In this document: positions 6,561-13,088 of the stretch, one piece after another
How the letters are laid out: each line of letters opens with the position of its first letter
Numbering within the stretch: position 1 is the stretch's first letter
The notes under the pieces: generated by a model
What the model saw: only the letters and a program-made list of their open reading frames with translations
Told to the model about the DNA's origin: nothing
Databases searched by the model: none
Translations under genes and position numbers: made by a program
Assembly (NCBI GenBank): GCA_949290725.1
Contig: CASEST010000076.1
Coordinates: forward strand, 1-13,641
DNA length: 13,641 nt
Origin: an uncultured bacterium
Lineage (GTDB): Bacteria; Bacillota_I; Bacilli_A; RFN20; CAG-826
Direction of reading: 5' to 3'

Positions 6561-7151
6561 ATGAATAAATCAGATTTAGTAATTATTTTAGGTTCTTCTT
6601 CTCCTCGAAGAATTGAATTAATTAAAAAGTTAGGTTATAAATATAAAATTATCAAACCAGAGATTGATGAAAGAATCATCGATGAAACTAATAATAAAGA
6701 AGAATATTCAATTAAAGAAGCAATTTTAAAAGCTAAAGCTATTTTATCTAACTATGATTTAAAAGAAAATGAACTCCTTTTAACTTTAGATACCTCAATT
6801 ATTTTTAATAATAAAATTTATAATAAACCATTATCTTTAAATAAAAATATTAAAATGTTAGAAGATTTTTCAAATAATACTCATCAGGTTATTAGTGGAT
6901 ATTATTTAAAATATAAAGATAAAGAAATAATTAATAAGACAACTACTTTAGTAACTTTTAATAACTTAACTAAAGAAGATATTTTATCTTATATTAATCA
7001 AGAAAAGACATTAGATAAAGCTGGTGGATATGCGATTCAAGATAATCAAAAATATCATTTAGTTAAATCGATTGAAGGTAGTTTTTATAATGTTATTGGT
7101 TTTCCTATTGAAGATATAAATAAAATAATTAATGAATTAATTAAAGAATGA
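6561..7151 (+). CDS. maf: Maf-family nucleoside triphosphate pyrophosphatase
   Basis: Maf proteins hydrolyse dTTP, UTP or modified nucleotides to the monophosphate and have been linked to septum control. The 196 residues show the family marks in order: LGSSSPRRIEL near the N-terminus, EAILKAKAI, LTLDTSIIFNNKIYNKP with the active-site Asp, NNTHQVISGYYL, and the C-terminal DKAGGYAIQ followed by GSFYNVIGFPI. Length is normal. The frame ends in TGA, evidence that TGA is a stop in this organism. It converges on nadK, sharing the terminator at 7173-7200. Confidence 0.93.
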   Translation: MNKSDLVIILGSSSPRRIELIKKLGYKYKIIKPEIDERIIDETNNKEEYSIKEAILKAKAILSNYDLKENELLLTLDTSIIFNNKIYNKPLSLNKNIKMLEDFSNNTHQVISGYYLKYKDKEIINKTTTLVTFNNLTKEDILSYINQEKTLDKAGGYAIQDNQKYHLVKSIEGSFYNVIGFPIEDINKIINELIKE

Positions 7152-7172
7152 TTATTAATTATATAAATAATA

Positions 7173-7200
7173 AAAAAAGTTATCATATGATAACTTTTTT
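7173..7200. terminator. Bidirectional terminator between maf and nadK
   Basis: A perfect 28-base palindrome: A6, GTTATCAT, ATGATAAC, T6. It reads as hairpin plus T run on both strands and ends three bases before the nadK stop. Confidence 0.9.
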
Positions 7201-7203
7201 AAT

Positions 7204-7983
7204 TTATCTAATAAAAGCTTCACTAGTTTTTTTAATATAATTTTTCGATAAATTTTTTAATACCCTTACTTTAGTATTCGATAAATATATTTTAATTTCG
7301 TCTTCATATTTAAAATCTTCAATACGTAAGGCTTCACTATCAAAATAAATATTAAAATTAGTATGTGAAAAATGATTAAATTTAAATATTTTATCTCTCC
7401 CTAAAACAAAAGGTGAATTTAAAGCGGTATATCCATTATTAGAAATTGGAGCGTTTTCAACAAATTCAATTAATTCTAATTCATTATCAACTAAAGCTCC
7501 ACCTAAAGACTTAGCAACTCCACTACTACCGATTGATGAAGAAATAACTACCCCATCTCCTCTAAATGATTCTAAAAATGTATCATTAATCACTACATCA
7601 AATTGTATTGTTGCTTCAGAATTACTATGAATACGAAATTCATTAATTGCATAATAACTTTTATGATTAATCTCACATTTTAATAAAGGAATTAATTTAT
7701 CATTTCTAACTTTAGCTAATAAGGTAGGAATTATTTCATCTTTCTCTTCAATTTTAAATTCACATAAATAACCAAAATGTCCAGTATTGATCGTTATAAA
7801 AATTGGATTTAGGGAATAATATTTTTGAACTGCTCTAAGAAAAGTACCATCCCCACCAATTGAAAAAACAATATCGGGTTTTTCATCTACTTCTTTAAAT
7901 TTTAATATATTCATCTTCTCTTTAAATTCTTCACTTAAAGAGCGAGAAAATTCATCACCACGGCTTATAATTGCAAAATTCAT
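7204..7983 (-). CDS. nadK: NAD kinase
   Basis: It phosphorylates NAD+ to NADP+ with ATP or polyphosphate, in the cytosol. The 259 residues contain SIGGDGTFLRA (the GGDGT catalytic motif), NTGHFGYLCEF, NEFRIHS (the conserved NE pair), and GDGVVISSSIGSSGVAKSLGGA, which aligns with the GDG-STPTGSTAY-SLGGA segment. In that last motif the usual Pro, the second Thr and the Tyr are replaced, so the substrate pocket differs from textbook enzymes. Length matches the short Firmicute form. It is divergent from the CYTH gene; the Bacillus nadF gene also lies close to yjbK. No Shine-Dalgarno is seen; a possible -10 (TACAAT, 8019-8014) would give a short leader. Confidence 0.92.
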   Translation of the reverse strand: MNFAIISRGDEFSRSLSEEFKEKMNILKFKEVDEKPDIVFSIGGDGTFLRAVQKYYSLNPIFITINTGHFGYLCEFKIEEKDEIIPTLLAKVRNDKLIPLLKCEINHKSYYAINEFRIHSNSEATIQFDVVINDTFLESFRGDGVVISSSIGSSGVAKSLGGALVDNELELIEFVENAPISNNGYTALNSPFVLGRDKIFKFNHFSHTNFNIYFDSEALRIEDFKYEDEIKIYLSNTKVRVLKNLSKNYIKKTSEAFIR

Positions 7984-7994
7984 ACTTAAAAATC

Positions 7995-8023
7995 TTTTTA
8001 AATCAACACATTTATTGTATCAT
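7995..8023 (+). promoter_or_regulatory. Candidate promoter of the CYTH gene, overlapping the nadK promoter region
   Basis: TTTTTA (7995-8000), 17 bases, TATCAT (8018-8023). Transcription near 8030 would give a leader of about 20 bases containing AAGGAAG (8033-8039). The minus-strand TACAAT at 8019-8014 overlaps this -10, so nadK and the CYTH gene may share a compact divergent promoter. Confidence 0.35.
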
Positions 8024-8050
8024 ATTTGAAGTAAGGAAGTATTTATAATT

Positions 8051-8635
8051 ATGGCAACTAATATTGAAATTGAAGCTAAAGTTTTAATTAATGAAAAAGA
8101 ATATAAACGTATTCTTTCGTTCTTTAAAGATCGCGTCATTAGAGAATATGACCAAATTAATCATTATATTGATACCGATAATTTCGCTTTAAAAAAGATT
8201 GGAATCGGTTTAAGAATTAGAGAAAAAGATAATACTTATACTTTAACCTTAAAAACTCCAATGGCTGAAGGTTTACTTGAGAAAGATGAAGTTTTGTCTG
8301 AAGAAGTATTTAATGCCTTCATTAAATCAAATATTTTCCCAGATAATGGAATCGCTGATTTTATCCGTATGCTTGGAGTTAATATTGAAGATTTAAAAAG
8401 ACAAACTCAATTAGTAACTCATCGTAATGAAATTTCTTATGAAGATAATACCTATGAGTTCTCAATCGACAAAAATGAATATAATAATGTCGTTGATTAT
8501 GAACTTGAAATGGCTGGAGCTTCTTTAAATCGTGCTAAAGAGAAATTAAAATCAATCTGTTTATCAACTAATACCTTCTATAAAGATAATTTAAAGAGCA
8601 AAGAAACAAGAGCTTTAGATACAATTAATCGTTAA
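8051..8635 (+). CDS. CYTH-domain protein, YjbK type (putative triphosphatase)
   Basis: The 194 residues open with IEIEAKVLI, the ExExK signature (Glu6, Glu8, Lys10) of the CYTH superfamily, whose tunnel-shaped fold binds triphosphates and divalent metal. Later strands bring LRIREKDNTYTLTLKTP and DYELEMAG, supplying the expected alternating charged residues. Firmicute members (B. subtilis YjbK) act on inorganic triphosphate or related substrates; adenylate cyclase activity is less likely. B. subtilis yjbK also lies near the NAD kinase gene nadF, which supports the subtype. AAGGAAG stands 11 bases before the ATG. The gene ends at a terminator shared with the convergent cytidine-deaminase-like gene. 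Confidence 0.88.
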   Translation: MATNIEIEAKVLINEKEYKRILSFFKDRVIREYDQINHYIDTDNFALKKIGIGLRIREKDNTYTLTLKTPMAEGLLEKDEVLSEEVFNAFIKSNIFPDNGIADFIRMLGVNIEDLKRQTQLVTHRNEISYEDNTYEFSIDKNEYNNVVDYELEMAGASLNRAKEKLKSICLSTNTFYKDNLKSKETRALDTINR

Positions 8636-8641
8636 AAATTA

Positions 8642-8672
8642 AAAACCTATAAGTTAGATACTTATAGGTTTT
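8642..8672. terminator. Bidirectional terminator between the CYTH gene and the cytidine-deaminase-like gene
   Basis: AAAACCTATAAG and CTTATAGGTTTT pair around a 7-base loop, with T runs on both strands. It lies 6 bases after the CYTH stop and 5 before the opposing stop. Confidence 0.9.
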
Positions 8673-8677
8673 ATTTA

Positions 8678-9097
8678 TTATTTTAATTCATCTCTCCACC
8701 AAGTAGTTAATAACTCTTTTAGACTAACTGTTTTAAAAGGAGACAAAGAAACTAATATTTTTAATTCTTCAGTTAATTTTCCTAATTGAAGCATAAATTC
8801 AATACAAGCTCCACAAGGAGAAATTATTCTTCCATCTTCATGAACACAAACTAATTTATCGATATTACAAACTTCATGACTTAACATTGTTGAAATAGCA
8901 TTTCTTTCAGCACACATTCCTAAAGCGCAGGCTAAATCTAAATTTTTACCAACATAAAGATGGTTTTTGCTATTTAATAAAGCTGCTCCAACACTTCCAA
9001 TACTCGCATCTTTTGAAATATCGACAGTTTTAGAAACCTTTAAGGCTTCTTGATAAAGGTTATTAAAAACTTCTAATTCACTCTTTTCATTTTCCAT
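8678..9097 (-). CDS. Cytidine deaminase-like zinc hydrolase
   Basis: The 139 residues show the zinc site of the cytidine deaminase superfamily: CAERNA (Cys ligand with proton-shuttle Glu) and SPCGACIEF (PCxxC, two further Cys ligands). GSVGAALL precedes them as the substrate-side strand. Three Cys ligands and the length fit pyrimidine-salvage cytidine deaminase (cytidine to uridine). The usual CGxCRQ is GACIEF here and the N-terminus is divergent, so a blasticidin-deaminase-like or other nucleobase substrate is possible. GAGGT lies 7 bases before the ATG, downstream of a near-consensus promoter. It forms a single-gene unit. Confidence 0.82.
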   Translation of the reverse strand: MENEKSELEVFNNLYQEALKVSKTVDISKDASIGSVGAALLNSKNHLYVGKNLDLACALGMCAERNAISTMLSHEVCNIDKLVCVHEDGRIISPCGACIEFMLQLGKLTEELKILVSLSPFKTVSLKELLTTWWRDELK

Positions 9098-9129
9098 AAT
9101 TGTTACCTCAGCTTTTAAAATAGAATTAT

Positions 9130-9158
9130 ATAATACCTATCTTTATCCTAAATGTCAA
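9130..9158 (-). promoter_or_regulatory. Near-consensus promoter of the cytidine-deaminase-like gene
   Basis: On the minus strand, perfect TTGACA (9158-9153), exactly 17 bases, TATTAT (9135-9130). This is the best vegetative promoter in the window, with a leader of about 25 bases. The first T of the -35 is the last base of the spx terminator stem and the TT belongs to its T run. Confidence 0.75.
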
Positions 9159-9187
9159 AAAAATGATGATTTATATCATCATTTTTT
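9158..9187 (-). terminator. Intrinsic terminator of spx, overlapping its last codons
   Basis: A 13-bp stem, AAAAAATGATGAT with ATCATCATTTTTT around a 4-base loop. On the spx strand, the upstream arm is made of the last Lys codons and the TGA stop (9181-9179). The T run leads directly into the next promoter. Confidence 0.85.
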
Positions 9188-9583
9188 CATATCTTCACAG
9201 TCTTTACAAATATTCTCTTTTAAAAATCTTCTTGCGCGAGGCATAAAAGCACTGATTTCATCTTCGCTATAACCAACTTGTAATTTTTGATCATCAATTA
9301 AAATTGGCCTTTTTAAACAACTTGGATTTTCTTTAATAAACTTTATCAGTTCATTAATACTCATATCATCGATATTGATATTATTTTCTTTAATTACTTT
9401 AGAACGAGTTGAAATAATATCTTCGGTTCCATTTTCACTTAAAGCTAAAATCTCTTTCAATTCATTTTCATTAAGCGGGATCGATAAAATATTTTTTTCC
9501 TTATAAGGAATCTTATTTTCATCAAAATACTTTTTAACTTTACGGCAAGAAGAACATGAAGGTGAGGTATAAATTGTTATCAT
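9179..9583 (-). CDS. spx: Spx-family transcriptional regulator
   Basis: Spx binds the alpha C-terminal domain of RNA polymerase and redirects transcription under thiol stress. The 134 residues match Spx closely: YTSPSCSSCRK with the redox CxxC (Cys10, Cys13), NGTEDIISTRSKV, KRPILIDDQKLQVGYSEDEISAFMPR. This full pattern favours Spx over a plain arsenate reductase. Unusually, the C-terminus, which in B. subtilis ends in LAN and takes part in ClpXP turnover, here ends in a charged tail with a second CxxC (Cys126, Cys129). Its partner RpoA is also in this window, with an intact alpha C-terminal domain. A -10 box 8 bases before the ATG suggests a leaderless mRNA. The stop is TGA. Confidence 0.92.
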   Translation of the reverse strand: MITIYTSPSCSSCRKVKKYFDENKIPYKEKNILSIPLNENELKEILALSENGTEDIISTRSKVIKENNINIDDMSINELIKFIKENPSCLKRPILIDDQKLQVGYSEDEISAFMPRARRFLKENICKDCEDMKK

Positions 9584-9591
9584 ATGTTAAT

Positions 9592-9597
9592 ATTTTA
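9592..9597 (-). promoter_or_regulatory. -10 box of spx, leaderless geometry
   Basis: TAAAAT, preceded directly by TG, ends 8 bases before ATG 9583. There is no Shine-Dalgarno site between and no convincing -35. It lies in the 34-base gap after the HepT-like gene, so spx could also be read through from upstream. Confidence 0.45.
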
Positions 9598-9617
9598 CAC
9601 TCTTTGAAGCTAATCTT

Positions 9618-9947
9618 CTATTCTTCTTTATTTAATAAATATAAACAATAAGGAAGAGCTTTAGAAATTAAATCATAAATAAAAGAAAGATTAATATTAT
9701 CTCCTTTTAAAGATTTATCATAAATTAAAGAAAGTTCATCAAAATTAATTTCTGAATATTTATTTTTTATAGATTCGATATCTTTAATTTTATTTGCGAT
9801 TTCACTAACTACTAAAATCGAATAGCAAGTTGCATCAAAACTTTTTTCATCTTTAAAGAATTCTTCAGCGCTTCTTTCATTTAAATAAATAATAATTTTA
9901 TTAATCCATCTTTTAAGTCCAAAGACTAATTCTTCTTCATAACTCAT
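9618..9947 (-). CDS. HEPN/DUF86 (HepT-like) small protein with degenerate RNase motif
   Basis: The 109 residues look all-helical. SFDATCYSILVVSEIANKI (36-54) resembles the DA-x-Y-x-L-x-x-I-G-E-x-A helix of HepT/DUF86 proteins, and INFDELSLIYDKSLKGDNINLSFIYDLISKALPYCLYLL resembles the following I-W-x-x-I...H-x-Y...LP segment. Where HepT toxins carry the RNase motif RNxxxH, this protein has YDKSLKG, so catalysis by that motif is not expected. No MNT nucleotidyltransferase antitoxin gene is adjacent. The ATG overlaps the HAD stop by one base (TAATG), and GGAGG lies 10 bases upstream within HAD codons, so the two are co-translated. The fold call is from pattern only; it could be another small helical protein. 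Confidence 0.5.
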   Translation of the reverse strand: MSYEEELVFGLKRWINKIIIYLNERSAEEFFKDEKSFDATCYSILVVSEIANKIKDIESIKNKYSEINFDELSLIYDKSLKGDNINLSFIYDLISKALPYCLYLLNKEE

Positions 9948-10591
9948 TATTTAATTACCTCCAATAAATCTTTAAATTTATCAATCAATAAAATCGAACT
10001 ATCTTCTTCTTTTATCTTGTGATAATCTCCATATCCATAGCTAAGAATAATCGGTTTTAAATTAGCGTTTTTTGCAGTATATAAATCGATTATTGAATCT
10101 CCAATATAAATTCCATTTTTAGGATCTAAATTAAAACGAGAAAATAAATCAAATAAATAAGAAGGATCAGGTTTTTTTAAAAAAGAGTTATCTTCTCCTT
10201 TAATTTCTAAAAATAAATGCTGATTGTCTTTAAACTTATTATCGATTAATTTAATTAATAGTTTTTCAGGTTTATTTGAATAAATAAATAAACTATAACC
10301 TTTATTTTTTAATATTTTTAAAGTATCTAATACATCATTAAATAAAGGAGATATATATTGATATTTTTCATAATTTTTTAAAAATAAGTTGTATTCCTCT
10401 TCTTTAAAATCTCTTTTTAAACCTAGTTTAAATAAAATTCTTGCTCCACGACCGATAAATGTTTTAACTATTTCTTCATCATAATTATAAGAAAGATTTA
10501 ATTCTTTTAAAGTTACATTTAAAGCCTTAGTTATTCCTTTAATCGTATCAATTAAAGTGCCATCTAAATCAAATATTAAAAACTTATCCAT
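9947..10591 (-). CDS. HAD-superfamily phosphatase (phosphoglycolate phosphatase-like)
   Basis: The 214 residues carry all HAD motifs: DLDGTLIDT (nucleophile Asp8, acid Asp10), YSNK (Ser105, motif II), KKPDPSYL (Lys139/Lys140, motif III) and YIGDSIIDL (Asp165, Asp169, motif IV). A helical cap lies between motif I and II, as in the Gph/PpaX/PGMB group. Likely substrates are phosphoglycolate, pyrophosphate or small sugar phosphates; the motifs do not separate these. It starts 25 bases after the zinc-ribbon gene and is fused at its stop to the HepT-like frame. TATAAT 8 bases before the ATG suggests its own leaderless promoter. Confidence 0.88.
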   Translation of the reverse strand: MDKFLIFDLDGTLIDTIKGITKALNVTLKELNLSYNYDEEIVKTFIGRGARILFKLGLKRDFKEEEYNLFLKNYEKYQYISPLFNDVLDTLKILKNKGYSLFIYSNKPEKLLIKLIDNKFKDNQHLFLEIKGEDNSFLKKPDPSYLFDLFSRFNLDPKNGIYIGDSIIDLYTAKNANLKPIILSYGYGDYHKIKEEDSSILLIDKFKDLLEVIK

Positions 10592-10599
10592 ATGTACTT

Positions 10600-10605
10600 A
10601 TTATA
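10600..10605 (-). promoter_or_regulatory. TATAAT -10 box of the HAD gene, leaderless geometry
   Basis: A perfect TATAAT on the minus strand ends 8 bases before ATG 10591. A GAGG just upstream of it would be 15 or more bases from the ATG, too far for normal use. No good -35 is visible, and that position falls in the end of the zinc-ribbon gene. Confidence 0.5.
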
Positions 10606-10616
10606 ACCTCTTAAAA

Positions 10617-11588
10617 CTAAATTAAAGAATAAGACGCATTTACGCTTTTAAATAAAGTATCAACGCTATTTAAAATTAAAATTAAAGAATTTGATGAAAA
10701 AGCAATCATCTCTTCAATTTCTTCTTCATTTAAATTAGGACTGCTATTATATGATAAAATAAGTTCACTATCTTCAATTGGATTAATAAAATTAGATTTA
10801 TCATAATTAATTATTAATTGATTATCTAAATAATTAATCTCTTGATTAATTGATTTAGATAATTGAAAACTATCATAATTAAAATATATTTTTGAAGTAA
10901 GAGTTAAAGTATTATTCGTTTTTGAATTAACTTCACTAATAAATTCAAAATCATAAATTTCATCATCTTCACTAAATACGCCCATAAAAGTATCAATATC
11001 AGCTTCAATCTCTTTATTTTCGATATTATATGTATATAAAGAATCATTGCTATTAGAATTAGCTAATAAATAATTATAAATATCCATATATGGTGAAATA
11101 GGTTTTAAAGCTAAATAGATAAAAAAGATAATTAAAGCAAGAATAATAATTATTGAGATAACAATCGTAATTATCTTTCTTCTTTTTAAAATAGTTTCTT
11201 CATTTAATTTATTTTTAGATAAACTATTTTGATTGGTTAAATTAGAAGAATTATTTAAATTAGAGCTAGATTCACTACTATTACTATTTTTTGAATTATA
11301 AAACCAATCTTTAAATCCTTGATCGTTTAAAATCTTATTTTTATCTTCTTCAATAAGTAGCTCATTAATCAATTCTTGATTATTATTCTTCTTTAAATAT
11401 TCTAATAATTCAGCTTTAAGTTTATAGTTTGAACAATAAAAAGATGAGCGATCTATTTTACTTAATTCAAGCTCTTTTTCACAGGTTTTATTCGTTTCAT
11501 TTTTGATTAATAAAGAATAATCCTCAGTTATTTGATAATCAGCTTTATAATATTTACAGGTATAACAGCACTTTTTATTTATCTTCAT
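10617..11588 (-). CDS. Uncharacterised zinc-ribbon-like, single-pass membrane protein
   Basis: I do not recognise this protein. The 323 residues fall into four parts. A cysteine-bearing N-terminal domain has CCYTC (Cys7, Cys8, Cys11), Cys36 and Cys52, which could bind zinc. A charged helical stretch (55-97) and a Ser/Asn-rich linker (98-125) follow. A basic stop (KRRK) then leads into one strong membrane helix at about 139-161. The remaining ~160 residues are acidic, Asn/Ser-rich and probably extracytoplasmic. The topology recalls sensors or anchors joining a cytosolic metal domain to a surface domain, but no function follows from it. It stands between the rplQ terminator and the HAD gene, has no Shine-Dalgarno, and has very AT-rich codons. 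Confidence 0.7.
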   Translation of the reverse strand: MKINKKCCYTCKYYKADYQITEDYSLLIKNETNKTCEKELELSKIDRSSFYCSNYKLKAELLEYLKKNNNQELINELLIEEDKNKILNDQGFKDWFYNSKNSNSSESSSNLNNSSNLTNQNSLSKNKLNEETILKRRKIITIVISIIIILALIIFFIYLALKPISPYMDIYNYLLANSNSNDSLYTYNIENKEIEADIDTFMGVFSEDDEIYDFEFISEVNSKTNNTLTLTSKIYFNYDSFQLSKSINQEINYLDNQLIINYDKSNFINPIEDSELILSYNSSPNLNEEEIEEMIAFSSNSLILILNSVDTLFKSVNASYSLI

Positions 11589-11607
11589 AATCTTTTAAAA
11601 TAATAAA

Positions 11608-11636
11608 ATTATAATCGCTTTAAATCAATATAAAAA
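11608..11636 (-). promoter_or_regulatory. Candidate promoter of the zinc-ribbon gene
   Basis: TTTTTA (11636-11631), 17 bases, TATAAT (11613-11608) on the minus strand, with the -10 ending 19 bases before the ATG. As at spx/cytidine deaminase, the -35 falls in the T run of the upstream terminator. Confidence 0.4.
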
Positions 11637-11664
11637 ACTGGTTAGGACTTACCTAACCAGTTTT
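11634..11664 (-). terminator. Intrinsic terminator of the alpha (ribosomal) operon
   Basis: A 13-bp perfect stem, AAAACTGGTTAGG with CCTAACCAGTTTT around a 5-base loop, is followed by a T run on the minus strand. It starts 5 bases after the rplQ stop and is the most GC-rich terminator in the window. Confidence 0.95.
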
Positions 11665-11669
11665 ATTAA

Positions 11670-12065
11670 TTAATCAGCTAATGTTAATAATCTAATAGGA
11701 GCATTATCTCCTTTACGATTATCTAATTTATAAATATTTAAGTAACCACCATTGCGGGAAGCAAATCTTTTTGCTAAATCATCAAATAATTTAGTTAAAG
11801 CAACAGGTTTATCTTCGACATGATAATTTCTTAAAATAGCAGCTGCTTGTCTTCTTGCGTGTAAGTCACCTCTTTTAGCTAAAGTAACTAAATGATCAAA
11901 TTCTTTAACGACATCTTTAACCATTCCTCTAGTTACGGTAACTTTTTCAAAAAGAACTAATTCAGTGACAAGATTTCTTACTTGTCCTTTATGTTTAGAA
12001 GAGGTGTAAGGAGTTTTAAATCTGACACCACCTTTACCATGAACATTCTTTCTTCCGATTTGCAT
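11670..12065 (-). CDS. rplQ: 50S ribosomal protein L17
   Basis: L17 is a large-subunit protein near the exit tunnel. RNLVTELVLFEKVTVT, LVTLAKRGDLHARRQAAAILR, LFDDLAKRFASRNGGYLNI and GDNAPIRLL match the family. At 131 residues it is longer than B. subtilis L17 (120): the segment before RNL runs 29 residues instead of about 17, with an unusual GKGGVRFKTPYTSSKHKG stretch. The usual TTxAKELR is changed to VTRGMVKDVV. AAGGAG lies 6 bases before the ATG. It is the last gene of rpsM-rpsK-rpoA-rplQ, 14 bases after rpoA. Confidence 0.95.
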   Translation of the reverse strand: MQIGRKNVHGKGGVRFKTPYTSSKHKGQVRNLVTELVLFEKVTVTRGMVKDVVKEFDHLVTLAKRGDLHARRQAAAILRNYHVEDKPVALTKLFDDLAKRFASRNGGYLNIYKLDNRKGDNAPIRLLTLAD

Positions 12066-12079
12066 AATTTTCTCCTTGA

Positions 12080-13069
12080 TTAATCAATCTTGGTATCTTT
12101 AAAATGTAAACCTTTTTCAGTTAACTTATCTTTAACCTCTTTTAAAGATTTTTTACCAAGATTTCTCACCTTCATCATTTCAGCTTCACTCTTTTGAGTT
12201 AAATCTAAAACTGTAGCGATTCCTGCTCTTTTTAAGCAGTTATAACTTCTGACAGTTAAATCTAAATCTTCAATTGATAAATTTTCAAATGTATCTTGTT
12301 TTTGAACAACTGGGTCTTTAACAAGAGATAAATTTTCAAATTTATTAGTTAAATTTTGGAAATTAACAAAGTGAGAAACTAAGATCTTACTAGCCAAAGA
12401 TAAAGCATCTTCAGGAGTAATTGATCCGTTTGTCCAAACTTCTAAAATAAGTTTATCGAATTTGGAATCATGACCAACACGGGTATTTTCAACTTTATAA
12501 TTAACTCTAACAATTGGAGAATAGTTAGAATCAGTTGCGATAACTCCACGTGTAGAAATGTATTGTTTATTTTCTTCATTAGTTGCAAATCCACGGCCAT
12601 TTCTCATATAAATAATCATATTGAGTTTACCGCCATCTGCAATATTAGCAATTTCTAAATCTTTGTTGACGACTTCAACTCCGGTTGGGAGTGGAATATC
12701 GCTAGCTAAGAATTTATGTGGTCCTTGTAATTCAATGTGAGCTTCGTAGTTTTCATCCCCGATACTATCTGATTTTAAAACTAAATTTTTTAAATTTAAA
12801 ATGATTTGGGTTAAATCTTCTTCGACGCCATCTAATGCAGTGAATTCGTGGACAGCACCTTCAACTTCGATAGCATAAACGCTAGTTCCAGGAAGAGTTG
12901 ATAATAAAACTCTTCTCATAGCATTACCTAAAGTTAAACCGAAACCTCTTTCTAATGGTTCACAAATTACTTTAGCATAATTTTCGCTTTTATCTTCGAA
13001 TACAATTTGAAATTTGACTTCTTCAAAAGGGCGAGCAATTTTTAATTCATTTAAGTTTTCTTCGGCCAT
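12080..13069 (-). CDS. rpoA: RNA polymerase alpha subunit
   Basis: The alpha subunit dimer scaffolds assembly of beta and beta', and its C-terminal domain contacts UP elements and regulators. The 329 residues show the N-terminal assembly motif GFGLTLGNAMRRVLLS (42-57), VHEFTALDGVEEDLTQI, a flexible linker near 240-260, and the C-terminal domain SIEDLDLTVRSYNCLKRAGI...VRNLGKKSLKEVK. Arg274 and Asn277 stand where E. coli Arg265 and Asn268 contact DNA. AGGGGG lies 8 bases before the ATG. It is cotranscribed with rpsK (19-base gap) and rplQ. It is the expected partner of Spx encoded at 9179-9583. Confidence 0.98.
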   Translation of the reverse strand: MAEENLNELKIARPFEEVKFQIVFEDKSENYAKVICEPLERGFGLTLGNAMRRVLLSTLPGTSVYAIEVEGAVHEFTALDGVEEDLTQIILNLKNLVLKSDSIGDENYEAHIELQGPHKFLASDIPLPTGVEVVNKDLEIANIADGGKLNMIIYMRNGRGFATNEENKQYISTRGVIATDSNYSPIVRVNYKVENTRVGHDSKFDKLILEVWTNGSITPEDALSLASKILVSHFVNFQNLTNKFENLSLVKDPVVQKQDTFENLSIEDLDLTVRSYNCLKRAGIATVLDLTQKSEAEMMKVRNLGKKSLKEVKDKLTEKGLHFKDTKID

Positions 13070-13088
13070 TAATTATACCCCCTGAATA

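Noticed and set aside
7149..7151. TGA read as Trp (Mycoplasma-type code)
   Set aside because: maf and spx end properly at TGA next to terminators, and tryptophans in the window are encoded by TGG.
9618..10591. HepT/MNT toxin-antitoxin module
   Set aside because: The neighbouring gene is a HAD phosphatase, not a nucleotidyltransferase, and the HepT-like protein lacks RNxxxH.
12470..12658. 62-codon plus-strand frame inside rpoA
   Set aside because: It is antisense to a confident rpoA frame, low in complexity and without a family pattern.
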